From: a candidate division WOR-3 bacterium
GTDB lineage: Bacteria > Hydrothermota > Tepidihabitantia > Tepidihabitantales > Tepidihabitantaceae
NCBI GenBank assembly: GCA_039801085.1
Contig: JBDRTY010000006.1
Location: forward strand, 1 to 59,364
Direction of reading: 5' to 3'
Length of the DNA: 59,364 nucleotides
The stretch's first letter is position 1, and every line of letters starts with the position of its first letter. Both the position numbers and the translations under genes were made by a program. Below, piece after piece: positions 1-9,791 of this stretch. The notes under the pieces were generated by a model, which saw only the letters and a program-made list of their open reading frames with translations, did no database searches and was not told the DNA's origin.

Positions 1-345
1 ACTCCGCCTCGCTGTCGCTCGGCTCCGGTCGAAATGACCGAAAAAAGGTGCCTCGGCGTCGTCCGGTCGAAATGACCTTCCTCTTTTCCGTCATTCCGAG
101 CGGAGTGAAACGGAGTCGAGGAATCCCCCCTTCTGTCATTCCGAGTTTGTCGAGGAATCGCTTTTGCGGGATTTCTCCATTCCGCTTCGCTTCAGTCGAA
201 ATGACTGTTCCTTTAGTCATTCCGAGCTTATCGAGGAATCGCTTTTCAGAGATTTCTCGGCTTCGCTCCTGCGGGGCTGCGCTCGAAATGACCCTGCGCC
301 CCTTCTGTCATTCCGAGCGGAGTGAAACGGAGTCGAGGAATCTTT
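1..345. repeat. REP/BIME-like repeat cluster A
   Basis: This cluster holds about eight partial or complete copies of a palindromic unit in both orientations. One face reads GTCATTCCGAGCGGAG, continuing to GGAGTCGAGGAATC (clear copies at 90-125 and 307-342). The opposite face reads GATTTCTC, a GC-rich core, then TCGAAATGAC (for example 169-205 and 250-292). Head-to-head pairs can fold into long hairpins. The same unit fills five other intergenic clusters in this window. The left end is cut by the window edge. Open frames here, which encode peptides such as VIPSGVKRSRG, are by-products of the repeat and not genes. Confidence 0.85.
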
Positions 346-375
346 TCTCCAATGCAAAATCCGGGGAAATGAGAA

Positions 376-401
376 CCGGGGCGTCCTTCAGGACGCCCCG
401 G
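376..401. terminator. perfect stem-loop after the Kelch-protein gene
   Basis: Positions 376-386 pair perfectly with 391-401 (11 bp, GC-rich) around a TTCA loop. The hairpin lies 20 bases past the stop of the minus-strand gene at 421. There is no strong U-run after the stem in either direction, so it may be a terminator of weak type or a 3'-end stabilising structure. Confidence 0.5.
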
Positions 402-420
402 CGTTTGTGTCCGGAGTTTT

Positions 421-3195
421 TCAGCGCACGAGCAGTTTGGCAGTGGTCTTCTTCCCTGCCTGCTGTGCCTGCACAAAGTAGATTCCCGGCGGCAGGCGGT
501 GGAGGTCAAGGGTCAGACTGGAGGAGCTGGTAACCATTTTCTGCCGGATTCTGCCCGTCAGGTCGGAGATGGTGAATACGGCGGTTCCGGGAAGCGGAGT
601 GTTCAGGCGGATATTGACCCTGCCCGCTGCCGGATTGGGGTAAAGTTCGAGCCGGAATGGAGCGGTGACCGGCAGGGGAGCTGGCGGTTCAGCAACACCC
701 GGACCCGCTTCCGGGCTCTTGTAGCACCAGAATTCGACCGTCTTGTTGCCCTTGAGCGCAAAGAAGATGCCGTTACCCATGCCGGTGATGCCGCCACCGC
801 TCTTGACCCGCTTTTTCCTGCCGGTGGTGCCGAGCTGAGGGATGGTGTCCAGTTCGGTCCAAGGTTCGGGCAGGCTGGGGTTGAAGCGCCAGAATTCGCA
901 GGTATTGCCGCCCTTGAGACAGTACATCGCCCCGTTCCACCAGGCGCCGCCCGCACCATCCTTGACCTTTTTCTTCTTGCCGAGCATGCCCGCCTCGGGG
1001 AAGTTGCGGAAGCTGGTGGCAAGCCACTGTCCGGAGCCAACATCAAATCCGAACACCTCACCGTATTTTGCCTTGACCGCATAGATGGTGCCGGTGCCGT
1101 CATAGACAATGAATGAGCCTTCCTTGTAGCTGTTCTTGCCTGATGGTCCGAGCGGTGCTTCGGGCTGTGCCTCCCAGGAGTCGGCAATCACATTGTAGCG
1201 CCAGAATTCGTTTTTGTAGCCCTTGAGCAGGTAGACGAAATCGCCCTGCGGGGTGCGGACATAGGTCATCTTGGTGCCGCCCTTGAGCGGTTTGCCGGTC
1301 GGACCGGGCGGAACATCCTTTTTTGACTCCCAGGTGTCAAGCCAGGCATCATAGCGGAAAAAGCCGAAGGTGGAGTAGCCCTTGGTCGCATAGAGGTAGC
1401 GGATGCCGTCACTGCAGAGGGCACCACCCTTGTAAACCGCCTTGTTGGCGGTGCCGGGCGGGATGTTGTCCAGAACAGACCAGGAGTCCTGCTCAATGTC
1501 ATAGGCGAGGAAGTCGTTGGTCTTGTTGCCGCGCAGGATATAGACGCGGTTGCCAAGCAGGGCAATGGCACCACCATCCTTGACCGGTTTGCCGGATGTT
1601 CCGGTCGGAAGCGGGGTGAGTTCCTGCCAGCCGGGATGAAGCAGGGTGCGGACCCAGACCGTCTTGCTGAAGCGGTCATTATAGGGTTCATTGTCGCCGG
1701 TGAGCCGGGTGGAGCAGGCAACGGTGTAGGTGCCGCGGCCGGCATTCCAGGTGCGGAAGGTGAGCAGTGCGGTGTCACCCGGGGCAATGGTGGTAATGAC
1801 CGCGGAGTCGGTAAAGACCGGTGTCGTGCCCTGCAGCACGGAAAAGAACGCCTTGAAGTTCGCCTCAGTGAAGGTGCCGAAGTTGACAATCTGAACCTGC
1901 GGAGTTAGCGGTCCTGGGGGAACAGTGTCGGCGGGTGACAGGATGGCGGTTACGCCGACATCGTGACTCGGGGTGCGGACAGTGACCGTGGAGTTGATGC
2001 GGTCATTTTCCGGATTGAGGTCGCGCGGTGCGCTGACCCAGAGGGTGGTGGTGAAGGTGCCGGCAGGGGTGGCGAGCCAGGAGGAGAAGCTGATGGTGTC
2101 GGTCTGACCGGGGTTCAGGCGATGAGTGACTGAGTCGGTGTAGAGCGGGGAGCCGAAAAATGAGATTTCAAACCAGGCTTTGAGGTTGACCGCCTGAGGA
2201 GCAAGGTTGGCGATTACTCCCTGAGGGATGACAGTGGTCGTTTCCATCACTACGCCCGCCGGTGCCAGAATGGCAATGGCGGCGACATCGTTGTAAAAGG
2301 GCGGGCGGACAAATACCCGGCGGCTGGCGGTGTCGTTTTCCGGATTCAGGTCATCGGGCAGGCGGGTCTGAAACCGGACAGTGACGATCCCGGCGGTGTC
2401 CGCACGCCAGGAGCGGAAGTTCACTGTTGCCGAATCGCCGGCGTTGAGGTTCGTGACATAGAAGCTGTCACGGTAGGCGGTGCCGATCTCGCAGACGGTC
2501 CAGAAGGAGGCGGTGCCGACCGACGGGTTGTAAACCCGGCAGGCAGGGGTGATGCTGGAGGCGGAGTCAACGGTGTCGGCCGGCGTCAGGATCCGGAGGA
2601 TGCCGACATCGGTTGCCCGGCGCTCGGCGGTGATGGTGAAGTTGTCAATGACAAACCACTGGATTGCGGTTGATTCACCGAGGCAGGCAAAGGCAATCCG
2701 GACCCCGCGGCGGTTGGTTGCCCAGCTGAGGTCATAGGTCACCAGACCGGGTTCAATCGTTCTGCCGGTAAGGTCGGCGATTTCAATTGTGAATGGACCG
2801 GAGTCGACGGCGCCGTAAATCCGGACATCGGAGATGCCGGTTCCGGGCTGAATGCCGAGGGAACAGCGGAGGGTGATGTTGTAGCAGCCGGTGAAGTCAA
2901 GATAGGGTGTGATCAGCCAGTCGTCAATCTCCTCTTCACTGCCGGTGCCGAGTGCGGCATACGGGGTCGGGTTTGCAGACCAGGGGTTGAAGCCCAGATC
3001 CGGGGCACGGTGCCAGTCGTTTCGGGAGGTGTCACCGCGGAATTCAATCGTCCAGCCGGCAGGCGGGTTGACCGTTGACCAGGTGCCGTTGAAGTTTTCG
3101 GTGATGATGGTCTGCTGGGCAGCGACCGGCAGGGAGATTGCGAACAATATCAGCAACGGGATAAATGGGGGTAATTGCACTACCTTTCTTTTCAT
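421..3195 (-). CDS. secreted Kelch-repeat protein with CARDB-like domains and sorting tail
   Basis: This 924-residue protein is predicted to be exported and surface-attached. An N-terminal signal peptide (about residues 1-27, ending PVAAQQ) is followed by a jelly-roll 'choice-of-anchor/cleaved adhesin' type domain (about 30-190). Three CARDB-like Ig-fold repeats follow, each opening with DVG or DVA then I-L-P-A (about 190-530). After these come about five Kelch-like blades rich in 'GGA..G..Y.L.G' and 'F.RY....D.W' motifs (about 540-810). The C-terminus (about 845-924) resembles a type IX secretion sorting domain, with LYPNPAAG and GIYFVQ motifs. The ATG at 3195 has AAAGGAGG upstream. The binding partner is unknown; no type IX secretion genes are seen in the window, so the export route is inference. 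Confidence 0.85.
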   Translation of the reverse strand: MKRKVVQLPPFIPLLILFAISLPVAAQQTIITENFNGTWSTVNPPAGWTIEFRGDTSRNDWHRAPDLGFNPWSANPTPYAALGTGSEEEIDDWLITPYLDFTGCYNITLRCSLGIQPGTGISDVRIYGAVDSGPFTIEIADLTGRTIEPGLVTYDLSWATNRRGVRIAFACLGESTAIQWFVIDNFTITAERRATDVGILRILTPADTVDSASSITPACRVYNPSVGTASFWTVCEIGTAYRDSFYVTNLNAGDSATVNFRSWRADTAGIVTVRFQTRLPDDLNPENDTASRRVFVRPPFYNDVAAIAILAPAGVVMETTTVIPQGVIANLAPQAVNLKAWFEISFFGSPLYTDSVTHRLNPGQTDTISFSSWLATPAGTFTTTLWVSAPRDLNPENDRINSTVTVRTPSHDVGVTAILSPADTVPPGPLTPQVQIVNFGTFTEANFKAFFSVLQGTTPVFTDSAVITTIAPGDTALLTFRTWNAGRGTYTVACSTRLTGDNEPYNDRFSKTVWVRTLLHPGWQELTPLPTGTSGKPVKDGGAIALLGNRVYILRGNKTNDFLAYDIEQDSWSVLDNIPPGTANKAVYKGGALCSDGIRYLYATKGYSTFGFFRYDAWLDTWESKKDVPPGPTGKPLKGGTKMTYVRTPQGDFVYLLKGYKNEFWRYNVIADSWEAQPEAPLGPSGKNSYKEGSFIVYDGTGTIYAVKAKYGEVFGFDVGSGQWLATSFRNFPEAGMLGKKKKVKDGAGGAWWNGAMYCLKGGNTCEFWRFNPSLPEPWTELDTIPQLGTTGRKKRVKSGGGITGMGNGIFFALKGNKTVEFWCYKSPEAGPGVAEPPAPLPVTAPFRLELYPNPAAGRVNIRLNTPLPGTAVFTISDLTGRIRQKMVTSSSSLTLDLHRLPPGIYFVQAQQAGKKTTAKLLVR

Positions 3196-3296
3196 TTAAA
3201 GCCTCCTTTGGTGCCCAGCAACCGGAGCGTCAAATATTAATGCCGGGAGCGCCGCTCCGGGCTGATGAGCAGTTAACTTTTCAGCGCCGCCATAAT

Positions 3297-3324
3297 ATGA
3301 TAAGCCGGTTTTTTAATTTGTCAA
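3297..3324 (-). promoter_or_regulatory. promoter of the Kelch-protein gene
   Basis: Reading the minus strand, TTGACA (3319-3324) and TATCAT (3297-3302) are separated by 16 bases. The predicted leader is about 95 bases and contains self-complementary GC blocks at about 3205-3265 (CCGGAGC and GCTCCGG). Confidence 0.55.
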
Positions 3325-3353
3325 TAAAATGGAATAAAAGGAATAGGTCTGAT

Positions 3354-3382
3354 TTGATTTTCTCACAATTATCGGGTATGAT
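3354..3382 (+). promoter_or_regulatory. promoter of the transaldolase-transketolase operon
   Basis: TTGATT (3354-3359) and TATGAT (3377-3382) have a 17-base spacer. Transcription should begin near 3389, leaving a leader of about 107 bases that ends in the Shine-Dalgarno AGGAGG before the ATG at 3497. The interval 3196-3496 otherwise holds only this promoter and the divergent one at 3297-3324. Confidence 0.55.
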
Positions 3383-3496
3383 TAGCAGCTTGTGAAAGAA
3401 GGAAAATTTCCGCCGGTGAAAATTAAGCCGTATTATTGTAAGGTTGCAGGTTTCAACCGTGGTTAATGATTTCAACTCTAAGCAGGAGGAACAATA

Positions 3497-4156
3497 ATGA
3501 AGATTTTCATTGACTCAGCCGATATTCGTGAGATTCAGGAGGTGGCGGGCTGGGGAATCCTTGACGGCGTGACCACCAATCCGACACTGGTCAGGAAGAC
3601 CGGCCGACCGTTCCGGGAGTGTGTGGCTGAGATTCTCAGGGTGGTGGATGGTCCGGTATCGGTGGAGGCGATCGCTCCGGATGCGGAGGGTATGGTCCGG
3701 GAAGCGGAGGAGTGGGCAAGACTGGACCCGGCAAAGGTAACAATCAAGATTCCGATGGGGATCGAGGGGCTGAAGGCGGTGCGCGAGCTGGCACGCCGGC
3801 AGATCATGACCAATGTGACACTCGTTTTTTCCCCGAATCAGGCACTTTTAGCCTGCCGTGCCGGTGCGACCTTCATCTCGCCGTTCATCGGCAGACTGGA
3901 TGACATTTCCCATGACGGAATGGAACTGGTGCGGGATATTGCCGCAATGATTGAATACTATGATTTTGCCACGCAGGTGATCGCCGCCAGTATCCGCCAT
4001 CCGCTCCATGTGATTGAGGCGATGCGGGCAGGCGCTCATATCGCCACCATTCCCTATGATGTGTTGAAGAAGATGGTGCAGCATCCATTGACCGATGCCG
4101 GGATCAAAAAGTTCTATGAGGATTATCAGCAGATTCCGAAGGGTAAGGAGGGTTAA
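3497..4156 (+). CDS. fsa: transaldolase / fructose-6-phosphate aldolase family protein
   Basis: A short (219-residue) class I aldolase of the TalC/MipB/FSA subfamily, acting in the non-oxidative pentose phosphate pathway or in fructose-6-phosphate cleavage. The start [10 protein letters not shown], the TTNPT motif (about 26-30) and the Schiff-base lysine K84 in VTIKIPM are all present, as is the C-terminal [11 protein letters not shown] signature. AGGAGG precedes the ATG. Its stop codon shares one base with the ATG of the transketolase gene (TAATG), so the two are translationally coupled and probably work together on sugar phosphates. Transaldolase versus F6P aldolase activity cannot be settled from the sequence alone. 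Confidence 0.93.
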   Translation: MKIFIDSADIREIQEVAGWGILDGVTTNPTLVRKTGRPFRECVAEILRVVDGPVSVEAIAPDAEGMVREAEEWARLDPAKVTIKIPMGIEGLKAVRELARRQIMTNVTLVFSPNQALLACRAGATFISPFIGRLDDISHDGMELVRDIAAMIEYYDFATQVIAASIRHPLHVIEAMRAGAHIATIPYDVLKKMVQHPLTDAGIKKFYEDYQQIPKGKEG

Positions 4157-6288
4157 TGCCGATTGTTGATTCCAGGACCGGTCAGGTAAGAAAAACCTAT
4201 ACCGCGGCCGAGCTGATTCAGGCGGCAAATCTGATGCGTGGTTACAATCTGATTGCGCTGTGTGCCGCCGGTTCCGGCCATGCGGGCGGGACGCTGTCAA
4301 TCATGGATATCACCGCCGCCCTCTATCTTCAGGTTGCCCGGCATGACCCGCAGAATCCGTTCTGGGAGGACCGGGACCGGATTATCTGGTCAACCGGCCA
4401 TAAGGCGCCCGCGCTTTACCTCGGGCTGGGGATGGCGGGTTATTTTCCGGTTGAGGATGTGGTGCGACTGCGCAAGCTTTATGCTCCGTATCAGGGACAT
4501 CCCCACTGGCTGAAGCTGCCCGGGGTGGAAATTTCCTCCGGTTCGCTCGGGCAGGGGCTTTCGGTGGCGGTCGGGATTGCCCTTGCCGCCCGGCTCGACC
4601 GCAAGAGTTACCGGGTCTACTGTATCACCGGTGACGGCGAGCATCAGGAGGGGCAGATCTGGGAGGCGGTGATGGAGGCGGGTGCCTTTCACCTGGACAA
4701 TCTCTGCTGTATCCTCGACAAGAACCGGCTGCAGATTGACGGCTGGGTCAAGGATGTGATGAATATTGACCCGATTGCGGACAAGTACCGTTCCTTCGGC
4801 TGGCATGTGATTGAGATTGACGGCCATAACATGCATCAGATTCTCTCCGCATTTGACAAGGCGGCTCAGCACCGGGGTCAGCCGACGGTGATCATCGCCC
4901 ATACGACCAAGGGTAAGGGTGTCTCCTTCATGGAGAATGTCGCCGGCTGGCACGGCAAGGCACCGAATAAGGCAGAGATGGTCAAGGGACTCCAGGAGCT
5001 CGGACTGCACTACCGGATTGATTATGAGAAACTGCTGAAGAAGGCGGAGGAGTATCAGGCAGAGGCAAGCGCCCAGCTGATGGCAAAGGTGCCGAAGTTC
5101 TCCCGGGACTATTTCTGGAACCGGCAGGAGAAAATGAAGGTGGAGATGAAGGCAACCCGGTTCGGATTCGGTGAGGCGCTGGAGGAGCAGGGCGATGATC
5201 CGCGGGTCTGCTGTATCGGGGCGGACATCTCGAGCTCCATTACCATCTCCCGGTTCTATGAGAAGCATCCGGAGCGGATGGAGCGCTGGATTTCAGTCGG
5301 CATTGCGGAACAGTCGGGAACCAATGTTGCCGCCGGGCTGGCAAAGGAGGGGAAACTGCCGGTATTCGGCACCTATGGCGTCTTTGCCGCGGGCAGAAAT
5401 CTGGATCAGCTGCGGACCACGGTCTGCTACGGCAACTTCAATGTCCTGATCGCCGGTGCCCATGGCGGGGTTTCGGTCGGGCCGGACGGCGCCACCCATC
5501 AGGCGCTCGAGGATCTGTTCCAGATCTGCGGACTGCCGAATATGCATGTCTGCGTGCCGGCGGATGCCCTGGAGACCAAGCGGGCGACAACCCATCTCCT
5601 GTTTGAAATCAAAGGTCCGAAGTACATCCGGTTTGCCCGGGAAGCGACACCGGTCGTTACAAACGAGCGGACACCGTTTGTGTGGGGGATGCCCAATGTC
5701 TACCGTTACCGGGGTGAAAAGGAGCTGTTCATTGATGCCTTTGAGGTGACAACCGCGGACCGTTATGAGAATGAGAAGGAGCAGCTGACGATTGTCGCCT
5801 GCGGACCGATGGTGCCGGAGGCGCTGCGTGCCGCCTGGATCCTGAAGGAGGATTTCGGGATTGAGACCCGGGTAATCAATCTCCATACACTCAAGTCACC
5901 GTCAACCCATCCGCATGAGACGATTCCCAACCAGAGGTATCTTGTCCAGGCAGCCCTGGAGACCGGAGTGATTCTGACCGCTGAGGAGCATCAGATTGGC
6001 GGGCTGGCAAACCGGGTTTCCTATGTCCTGCACACGGCACCGGAACTGTATGGCAAGCCGGTGGCATTCGGAGCCATCGGTGTCAAAGACCGGTTTGGCG
6101 AGTCAGGTCAGCCGTGGGAGCTGATGTGGGAATTTGAGGTTTCCGCCGAGCATATTGCCGCCAGGGCACGGGAACTGCTGGCGCTGGTGCAGCAACCAGT
6201 GGTTGCGGCGCGGGAGGCTAAAACCGGAGGGGCAAGAAAGCGGACTCCAACCCGGAAGTCCCGGGTGAAAAAGGAAAAGAGCGAATAG
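4156..6288 (+). CDS. tkt: transketolase
   Basis: Full-length (710-residue) thiamine-diphosphate enzyme that moves two-carbon ketol units between sugar phosphates. The N-terminal half carries the ThDP motif GDGE (159-162) followed by N at about residue 190; the C-terminal half has the pyrimidine-binding domain (GIAEQSGTNVAAGLA) and the transketolase C domain. The last 25 or so residues are an unusual Lys/Arg-rich, probably disordered tail. The start overlaps the transaldolase stop by one base, and the aminotransferase gene follows 12 bases downstream, so all three likely form one operon. Confidence 0.95.
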   Translation: MPIVDSRTGQVRKTYTAAELIQAANLMRGYNLIALCAAGSGHAGGTLSIMDITAALYLQVARHDPQNPFWEDRDRIIWSTGHKAPALYLGLGMAGYFPVEDVVRLRKLYAPYQGHPHWLKLPGVEISSGSLGQGLSVAVGIALAARLDRKSYRVYCITGDGEHQEGQIWEAVMEAGAFHLDNLCCILDKNRLQIDGWVKDVMNIDPIADKYRSFGWHVIEIDGHNMHQILSAFDKAAQHRGQPTVIIAHTTKGKGVSFMENVAGWHGKAPNKAEMVKGLQELGLHYRIDYEKLLKKAEEYQAEASAQLMAKVPKFSRDYFWNRQEKMKVEMKATRFGFGEALEEQGDDPRVCCIGADISSSITISRFYEKHPERMERWISVGIAEQSGTNVAAGLAKEGKLPVFGTYGVFAAGRNLDQLRTTVCYGNFNVLIAGAHGGVSVGPDGATHQALEDLFQICGLPNMHVCVPADALETKRATTHLLFEIKGPKYIRFAREATPVVTNERTPFVWGMPNVYRYRGEKELFIDAFEVTTADRYENEKEQLTIVACGPMVPEALRAAWILKEDFGIETRVINLHTLKSPSTHPHETIPNQRYLVQAALETGVILTAEEHQIGGLANRVSYVLHTAPELYGKPVAFGAIGVKDRFGESGQPWELMWEFEVSAEHIAARARELLALVQQPVVAAREAKTGGARKRTPTRKSRVKKEKSE

Positions 6289-6300
6289 AGAGGAGGCGGT

Positions 6301-7464
6301 ATGCGACTGGCAAACCGGATGGAACGGCTGGGCACTGAAACCGCCTTTGATGTGCTCTGCCGGGCAAAGGAGCTGGAGTGCAGCCGGACTGTGATCCATC
6401 TGGAGATTGGCGAGCCCGATTTTGCCACTCCCAGGCACATCGTGGAGGCAGCAAAGCAGGCGCTGGATGAGGGCTGGACCCATTACGGTCCTTCTGCCGG
6501 ACTGCCTGAGCTCCGGGAGGCGATTGCGGACTATGCCGGCAGGATGCGGGGGGTGAAGTTCTTTCCCGAGCAGGTGGTGGTGACGCCGGGTGCCAAGCCG
6601 GTGATGGCGTTTGCAATCATGGCGCTGGTGGACACGGGTGATGAGGTGATTTATCCCAATCCCGGCTTTCCGATCTATGAATCAATGATTGAATACATGG
6701 GTGGCAGGCCGGTGCCGGTACGGTTGCGGGAGGAGCGTAATTTCCGGCTGGATGCCGAGGAGCTGGCGCAGATGGTCAACAGCCGGACCAAGCTGATTGT
6801 GATCAATTCGCCGGCAAACCCGACGGGCGGTGTGCTGACCCGTGAGGACCTGCGGCTGATTGCCGATACCGCACTGAAGCACAATGTCTGGATTCTGGCG
6901 GATGAGATTTATTCCGAGATCGTTTATGATCACCCGTTTGAGTCCATTGCCCAGTTCACCGATGTCCATCCCCGGTTGATCATCCTGGACGGTTTTTCCA
7001 AGACCTTTGCCATGACCGGCTGGCGCATCGGCTATGGAATCATGCCCAGGGATATGGCGGAGAAGATGGCGCGGATTGAGACCAATATCAACTCCTGTAC
7101 CGCTACTTTTATTCAGCGTGCCTGTCTGGCAGCACTTCAGGGGCCGAAGGAACCGGTTGAGCAGATGGTGGCGGAGTTCAAGCGGCGCCGGGATTTTATC
7201 GTTGACGGACTCAACCGCCTGCCCGGATTCCGCTGTCTCAAGCCGCAGGGTGCCTTCTATGTATTTCCCAATATCGAGGGCACCGGCATGGACTGCAAGG
7301 TGCTGGCGGACCGGCTGCTGGAGGAGGAGGGCGTTGCCTGTCTTGCCGGGACCTGTTTCGGCAAATTTGGTGACGGCTTTCTCCGGTTCAGCTATGCCAA
7401 CTCGATTGAAAATATCGGCGCCGCTCTGGAGCGGATCGCACAGTTTCTGAAGCGGAACCGTTAG
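6301..7464 (+). CDS. class I/II pyridoxal-phosphate aminotransferase
   Basis: A 387-residue fold-type I aminotransferase of the aspartate aminotransferase group. Visible landmarks are the N-terminal GEPDFATP substrate loop, the NPTGG motif, YSEIVY in the cofactor pocket, and the PLP lysine K234 in GFSKTFAMTGWRIGY. GAGAGGAGG lies just before the ATG. It is third in the transaldolase-transketolase operon. The amino donor cannot be assigned with certainty; aspartate/2-oxoglutarate is likely. The stop overlaps the convergent DUF4416 gene by four bases. Confidence 0.9.
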   Translation: MRLANRMERLGTETAFDVLCRAKELECSRTVIHLEIGEPDFATPRHIVEAAKQALDEGWTHYGPSAGLPELREAIADYAGRMRGVKFFPEQVVVTPGAKPVMAFAIMALVDTGDEVIYPNPGFPIYESMIEYMGGRPVPVRLREERNFRLDAEELAQMVNSRTKLIVINSPANPTGGVLTREDLRLIADTALKHNVWILADEIYSEIVYDHPFESIAQFTDVHPRLIILDGFSKTFAMTGWRIGYGIMPRDMAEKMARIETNINSCTATFIQRACLAALQGPKEPVEQMVAEFKRRRDFIVDGLNRLPGFRCLKPQGAFYVFPNIEGTGMDCKVLADRLLEEEGVACLAGTCFGKFGDGFLRFSYANSIENIGAALERIAQFLKRNR

Positions 7465-7970
7465 TCAGTCGGCGCCAGCAGGGTTCGGCGGCAGGCCGAA
7501 AGAAAGTTCAAGCAGGTCTCGGTTTTATAATCCGGATAGGTCCAGGGCAGAGGCTGATAACTACCCTGATGAAAGATCAGCGTAACTTCCGCATATACCT
7601 TCGGGGTCAGGGCGATCCGGTGGGAATAGCCCTTGGTGGTGGCAAGCACCAGGTTGTGAAGGGTCAGAATACCCGGATCAAGATTGAGCCGGCGCTTACC
7701 ATTTTCATCCCGGAACCGGTCCTCAATTTCCATTGTTTTGTCCTTAAGCTGGCTTAACTGGTAAGGCAGAACCGGTGGTTCAAAAAGAAGCCACTGGCGG
7801 ACCAGGCCCGGACCCATTTCCGGTTCATAATAGCGGGAGAAGTTCCAGCTGATGACCGGGCTGCGGAGCAGGATCGGACCGAAGATATGATTCAGTTCCG
7901 GTTCGACGGTATTGATCAGTCCCGGCTGGCGGGCAAGGACCGCCAGAACCAGCCGGGCAGGTTTGGTCAT
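7461..7970 (-). CDS. DUF4416 family protein
   Basis: This 169-residue cytosolic protein matches the DUF4416 family: a 'FGPI...S..I.WNFSRYYEPEMGPGL' type region near residues 30-55, LDPGILTLHNLVLATTK-type core, and the PLPWTYPDYK motif near the C-terminus. The biochemical role of the family is unknown to me. It is the last gene of a minus-strand run (DapL-like, aspartate kinase, ScpB, DUF4416) with an 11-base gap from scpB and no clear Shine-Dalgarno, suggesting coupled translation. Confidence 0.8.
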   Translation of the reverse strand: MTKPARLVLAVLARQPGLINTVEPELNHIFGPILLRSPVISWNFSRYYEPEMGPGLVRQWLLFEPPVLPYQLSQLKDKTMEIEDRFRDENGKRRLNLDPGILTLHNLVLATTKGYSHRIALTPKVYAEVTLIFHQGSYQPLPWTYPDYKTETCLNFLSACRRTLLAPTD

Positions 7971-7981
7971 CAGCCCGCGAG

Positions 7982-8563
7982 TTATTCAGATTCCGGTTCC
8001 CGGGCGGCGAGAAATCCGCCCAGCTCCTCAAGCCGGGGCAGCTCATCAAGCGATTCCAGACCGAAGTAGCGCAGAAACTCCCGGGTGGTGCGATAGAGAA
8101 ACGGGTTGCCAGGACGATGTGCCCGGCCCGCAGTGACAATCAGTCCCCGCTCGAGCAGGGTCAGCAGGGGTGCGGAGCAGTCCACCCCGCGCAGCTGTTC
8201 AATCTCGGGCCGGGTGATCGGCTGTTTGTAGGCGATGATTGCCAGTACCTCCAGCGCGGCAGCGGACAGACGCTGGATCCGGGTGTGGGCATAAAGTCTG
8301 CGGATCCAGTCGGCATATTCCGGCAGGGTATAGAGCTGATAACCCTGGGCGACGCGGGAGATGCGGAAGGCTCTGCCGGTTTCGGCATAAGTCTGATTGA
8401 GCCGGTCAATCGCTTCCCGAACGGCGGTATCATCGGCACCGGTGATTTCTGTCAGCCGGGCAAGGGTAACCGGTGCATCAGCAGCAAAAAGCAGCGCCTC
8501 AATTACCGGTTCCAGCGGCTGAGCCACCGGTTCAGTCTTTTCTGCCGGTTCCGGATACTCCAT
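7982..8563 (-). CDS. scpB: segregation and condensation protein B
   Basis: The 193-residue kleisin-associated subunit of the SMC-ScpA-ScpB condensin, which organises and segregates the chromosome. It has two winged-helix domains: the first begins PVIEALLFAADAPV and the second contains the family signature LSAAALEVLAIIAYKQPITRPEIEQ-type stretch around residues 105-130, then LLERGLI and FLYRTT. The start is two bases after the aspartate kinase stop. No scpA or smc lies in the window, which is unusual as scpA often sits beside scpB. Confidence 0.93.
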   Translation of the reverse strand: MEYPEPAEKTEPVAQPLEPVIEALLFAADAPVTLARLTEITGADDTAVREAIDRLNQTYAETGRAFRISRVAQGYQLYTLPEYADWIRRLYAHTRIQRLSAAALEVLAIIAYKQPITRPEIEQLRGVDCSAPLLTLLERGLIVTAGRAHRPGNPFLYRTTREFLRYFGLESLDELPRLEELGGFLAAREPESE

Positions 8564-8565
8564 GA

Positions 8566-9789
8566 TTATGACTCCCGGGTAAGGCGGAAGCGGGCGAGCA
8601 GGGCGGTAATCGCCAGCCGGAGCTGGGAGCGACGCAGAAAACAGGTAAGCCGGGTGGCGTTGAGGGCAAACGCCTCAAGGTGAATCTGTGCCTGATGAAG
8701 AGTGTCAAGAGTGCCCGAGATGATTTCCGGATCGTTGCCGACCCCGGGTCCGACGAGCGAGACCGAAGCCAGGTCATCAGCGATATCCAGTTTCGCCGCC
8801 CGGACCTCATTCAGCAGTCCGGTCAGGATTTCCTCGGTCCGTTTCCGGTCCGGTTCCGGAATGATGAAGGAAAGGTCAAAGCGGTTGTTGTGGGCGATGC
8901 CGTGGCTGAAGAACAGAACCGGAATCCGGGCGGCAGCGAGCCGGGTGATGACCTGATGGAGACAGCGCTGTTTTTTCGTCACATCAATCAGAGTGATCCG
9001 GGCAAGTTTGTGCTGATGGGCAATTGCCCGGACAAACGCCTTTTCCATCTTTACCATTCTTTTTTCCACGACCATGGTACCTCGCTTATGGTTAAATGAT
9101 GAGCTGATTTTTAAGGGCACGCGGTATTTTTCCGCCAGGGCGCAGGCGCGGGGGTGAATTACCTCCGAGCCGGCCTGAGCAAGTTCTGCCAGTTCGGTAA
9201 AGGTGATTTCCTTAAGATGCCGGACCGCAGGAAACTCAAACGGGTTTTCAGTGAAGATGCCGTCAACATCCTTGTAAAATTCACACATATCAGCCCGGAG
9301 CGCAGCCGCCAGCGCCACAGCGGTCACATCCGAACCGCCCCGGCCCAGGGTAGTAATTTCCCGCTCCTCGCTCATACCCTGAAAGCCGGCGACGATCGGA
9401 ATTCTGCCTTCCCGGAGCGCATCGGTGATCCGGAACAGACGGATTTCCTGAATCCGGGCGTCGGTGTGAAACCGGTCGGTGATGATGCCCACCTGCGAGC
9501 CGGTAAAAGACTGGGCTTCAATCCCGTAGCCCATGATTGCCAGTGCCAGCAGCGCCATCGTCTGGCGTTCGCCGGCGGTCAGAAGCATGTCCAGCTCCCG
9601 CGGGTTGGGTTTGGGGTTGACCGCACAGGCAAGCTCCAGCAGCCGGTCAGTGGTTTCGCCCATGGCAGAGACAACCACGACAATCCGGTCGCCGCGCCGG
9701 CGCCGGGCAACGATCCGCCGGGCAACATTTCTGATCCGCTCAATGTCCGCAACTGAGGAGCCACCGTATTTCTGGACGATCAGTGCCAT
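8566..9789 (-). CDS. lysC: aspartate kinase
   Basis: A 407-residue enzyme catalysing aspartate to aspartyl-4-phosphate, the first step towards lysine, threonine and methionine. The amino-acid kinase domain opens with VQKYGGSSV and contains [17 protein letters not shown] and YKDVDGIFT. Two C-terminal ACT domains (about 265-407) should give feedback control by end products. The start lies two bases after the upstream DapL-like aminotransferase stop, which supports a role in lysine synthesis. Confidence 0.95.
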   Translation of the reverse strand: MALIVQKYGGSSVADIERIRNVARRIVARRRRGDRIVVVVSAMGETTDRLLELACAVNPKPNPRELDMLLTAGERQTMALLALAIMGYGIEAQSFTGSQVGIITDRFHTDARIQEIRLFRITDALREGRIPIVAGFQGMSEEREITTLGRGGSDVTAVALAAALRADMCEFYKDVDGIFTENPFEFPAVRHLKEITFTELAELAQAGSEVIHPRACALAEKYRVPLKISSSFNHKRGTMVVEKRMVKMEKAFVRAIAHQHKLARITLIDVTKKQRCLHQVITRLAAARIPVLFFSHGIAHNNRFDLSFIIPEPDRKRTEEILTGLLNEVRAAKLDIADDLASVSLVGPGVGNDPEIISGTLDTLHQAQIHLEAFALNATRLTCFLRRSQLRLAITALLARFRLTRES

Positions 9790-9791
9790 CT

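Noticed and set aside
1-345. CRISPR array
   Set aside because: Units are inverted relative to each other, vary in length, and the spacers are themselves repeated; no cas genes are present.
48-533. Open frames through the REP-like clusters (also about 17359-17642, 20049-20438, 22607-23075, 24633-25108 and 27098-27649) encoding repeats such as VIPSGVEESL
   Set aside because: They are translations of the repeat units, present in several frames, lack ribosome-binding sites and change frame with linker length.
421-3195. A type IX secretion locus
   Set aside because: Only substrates with sorting-like tails are seen; no Por/Gld/Spr machinery gene lies in the window.
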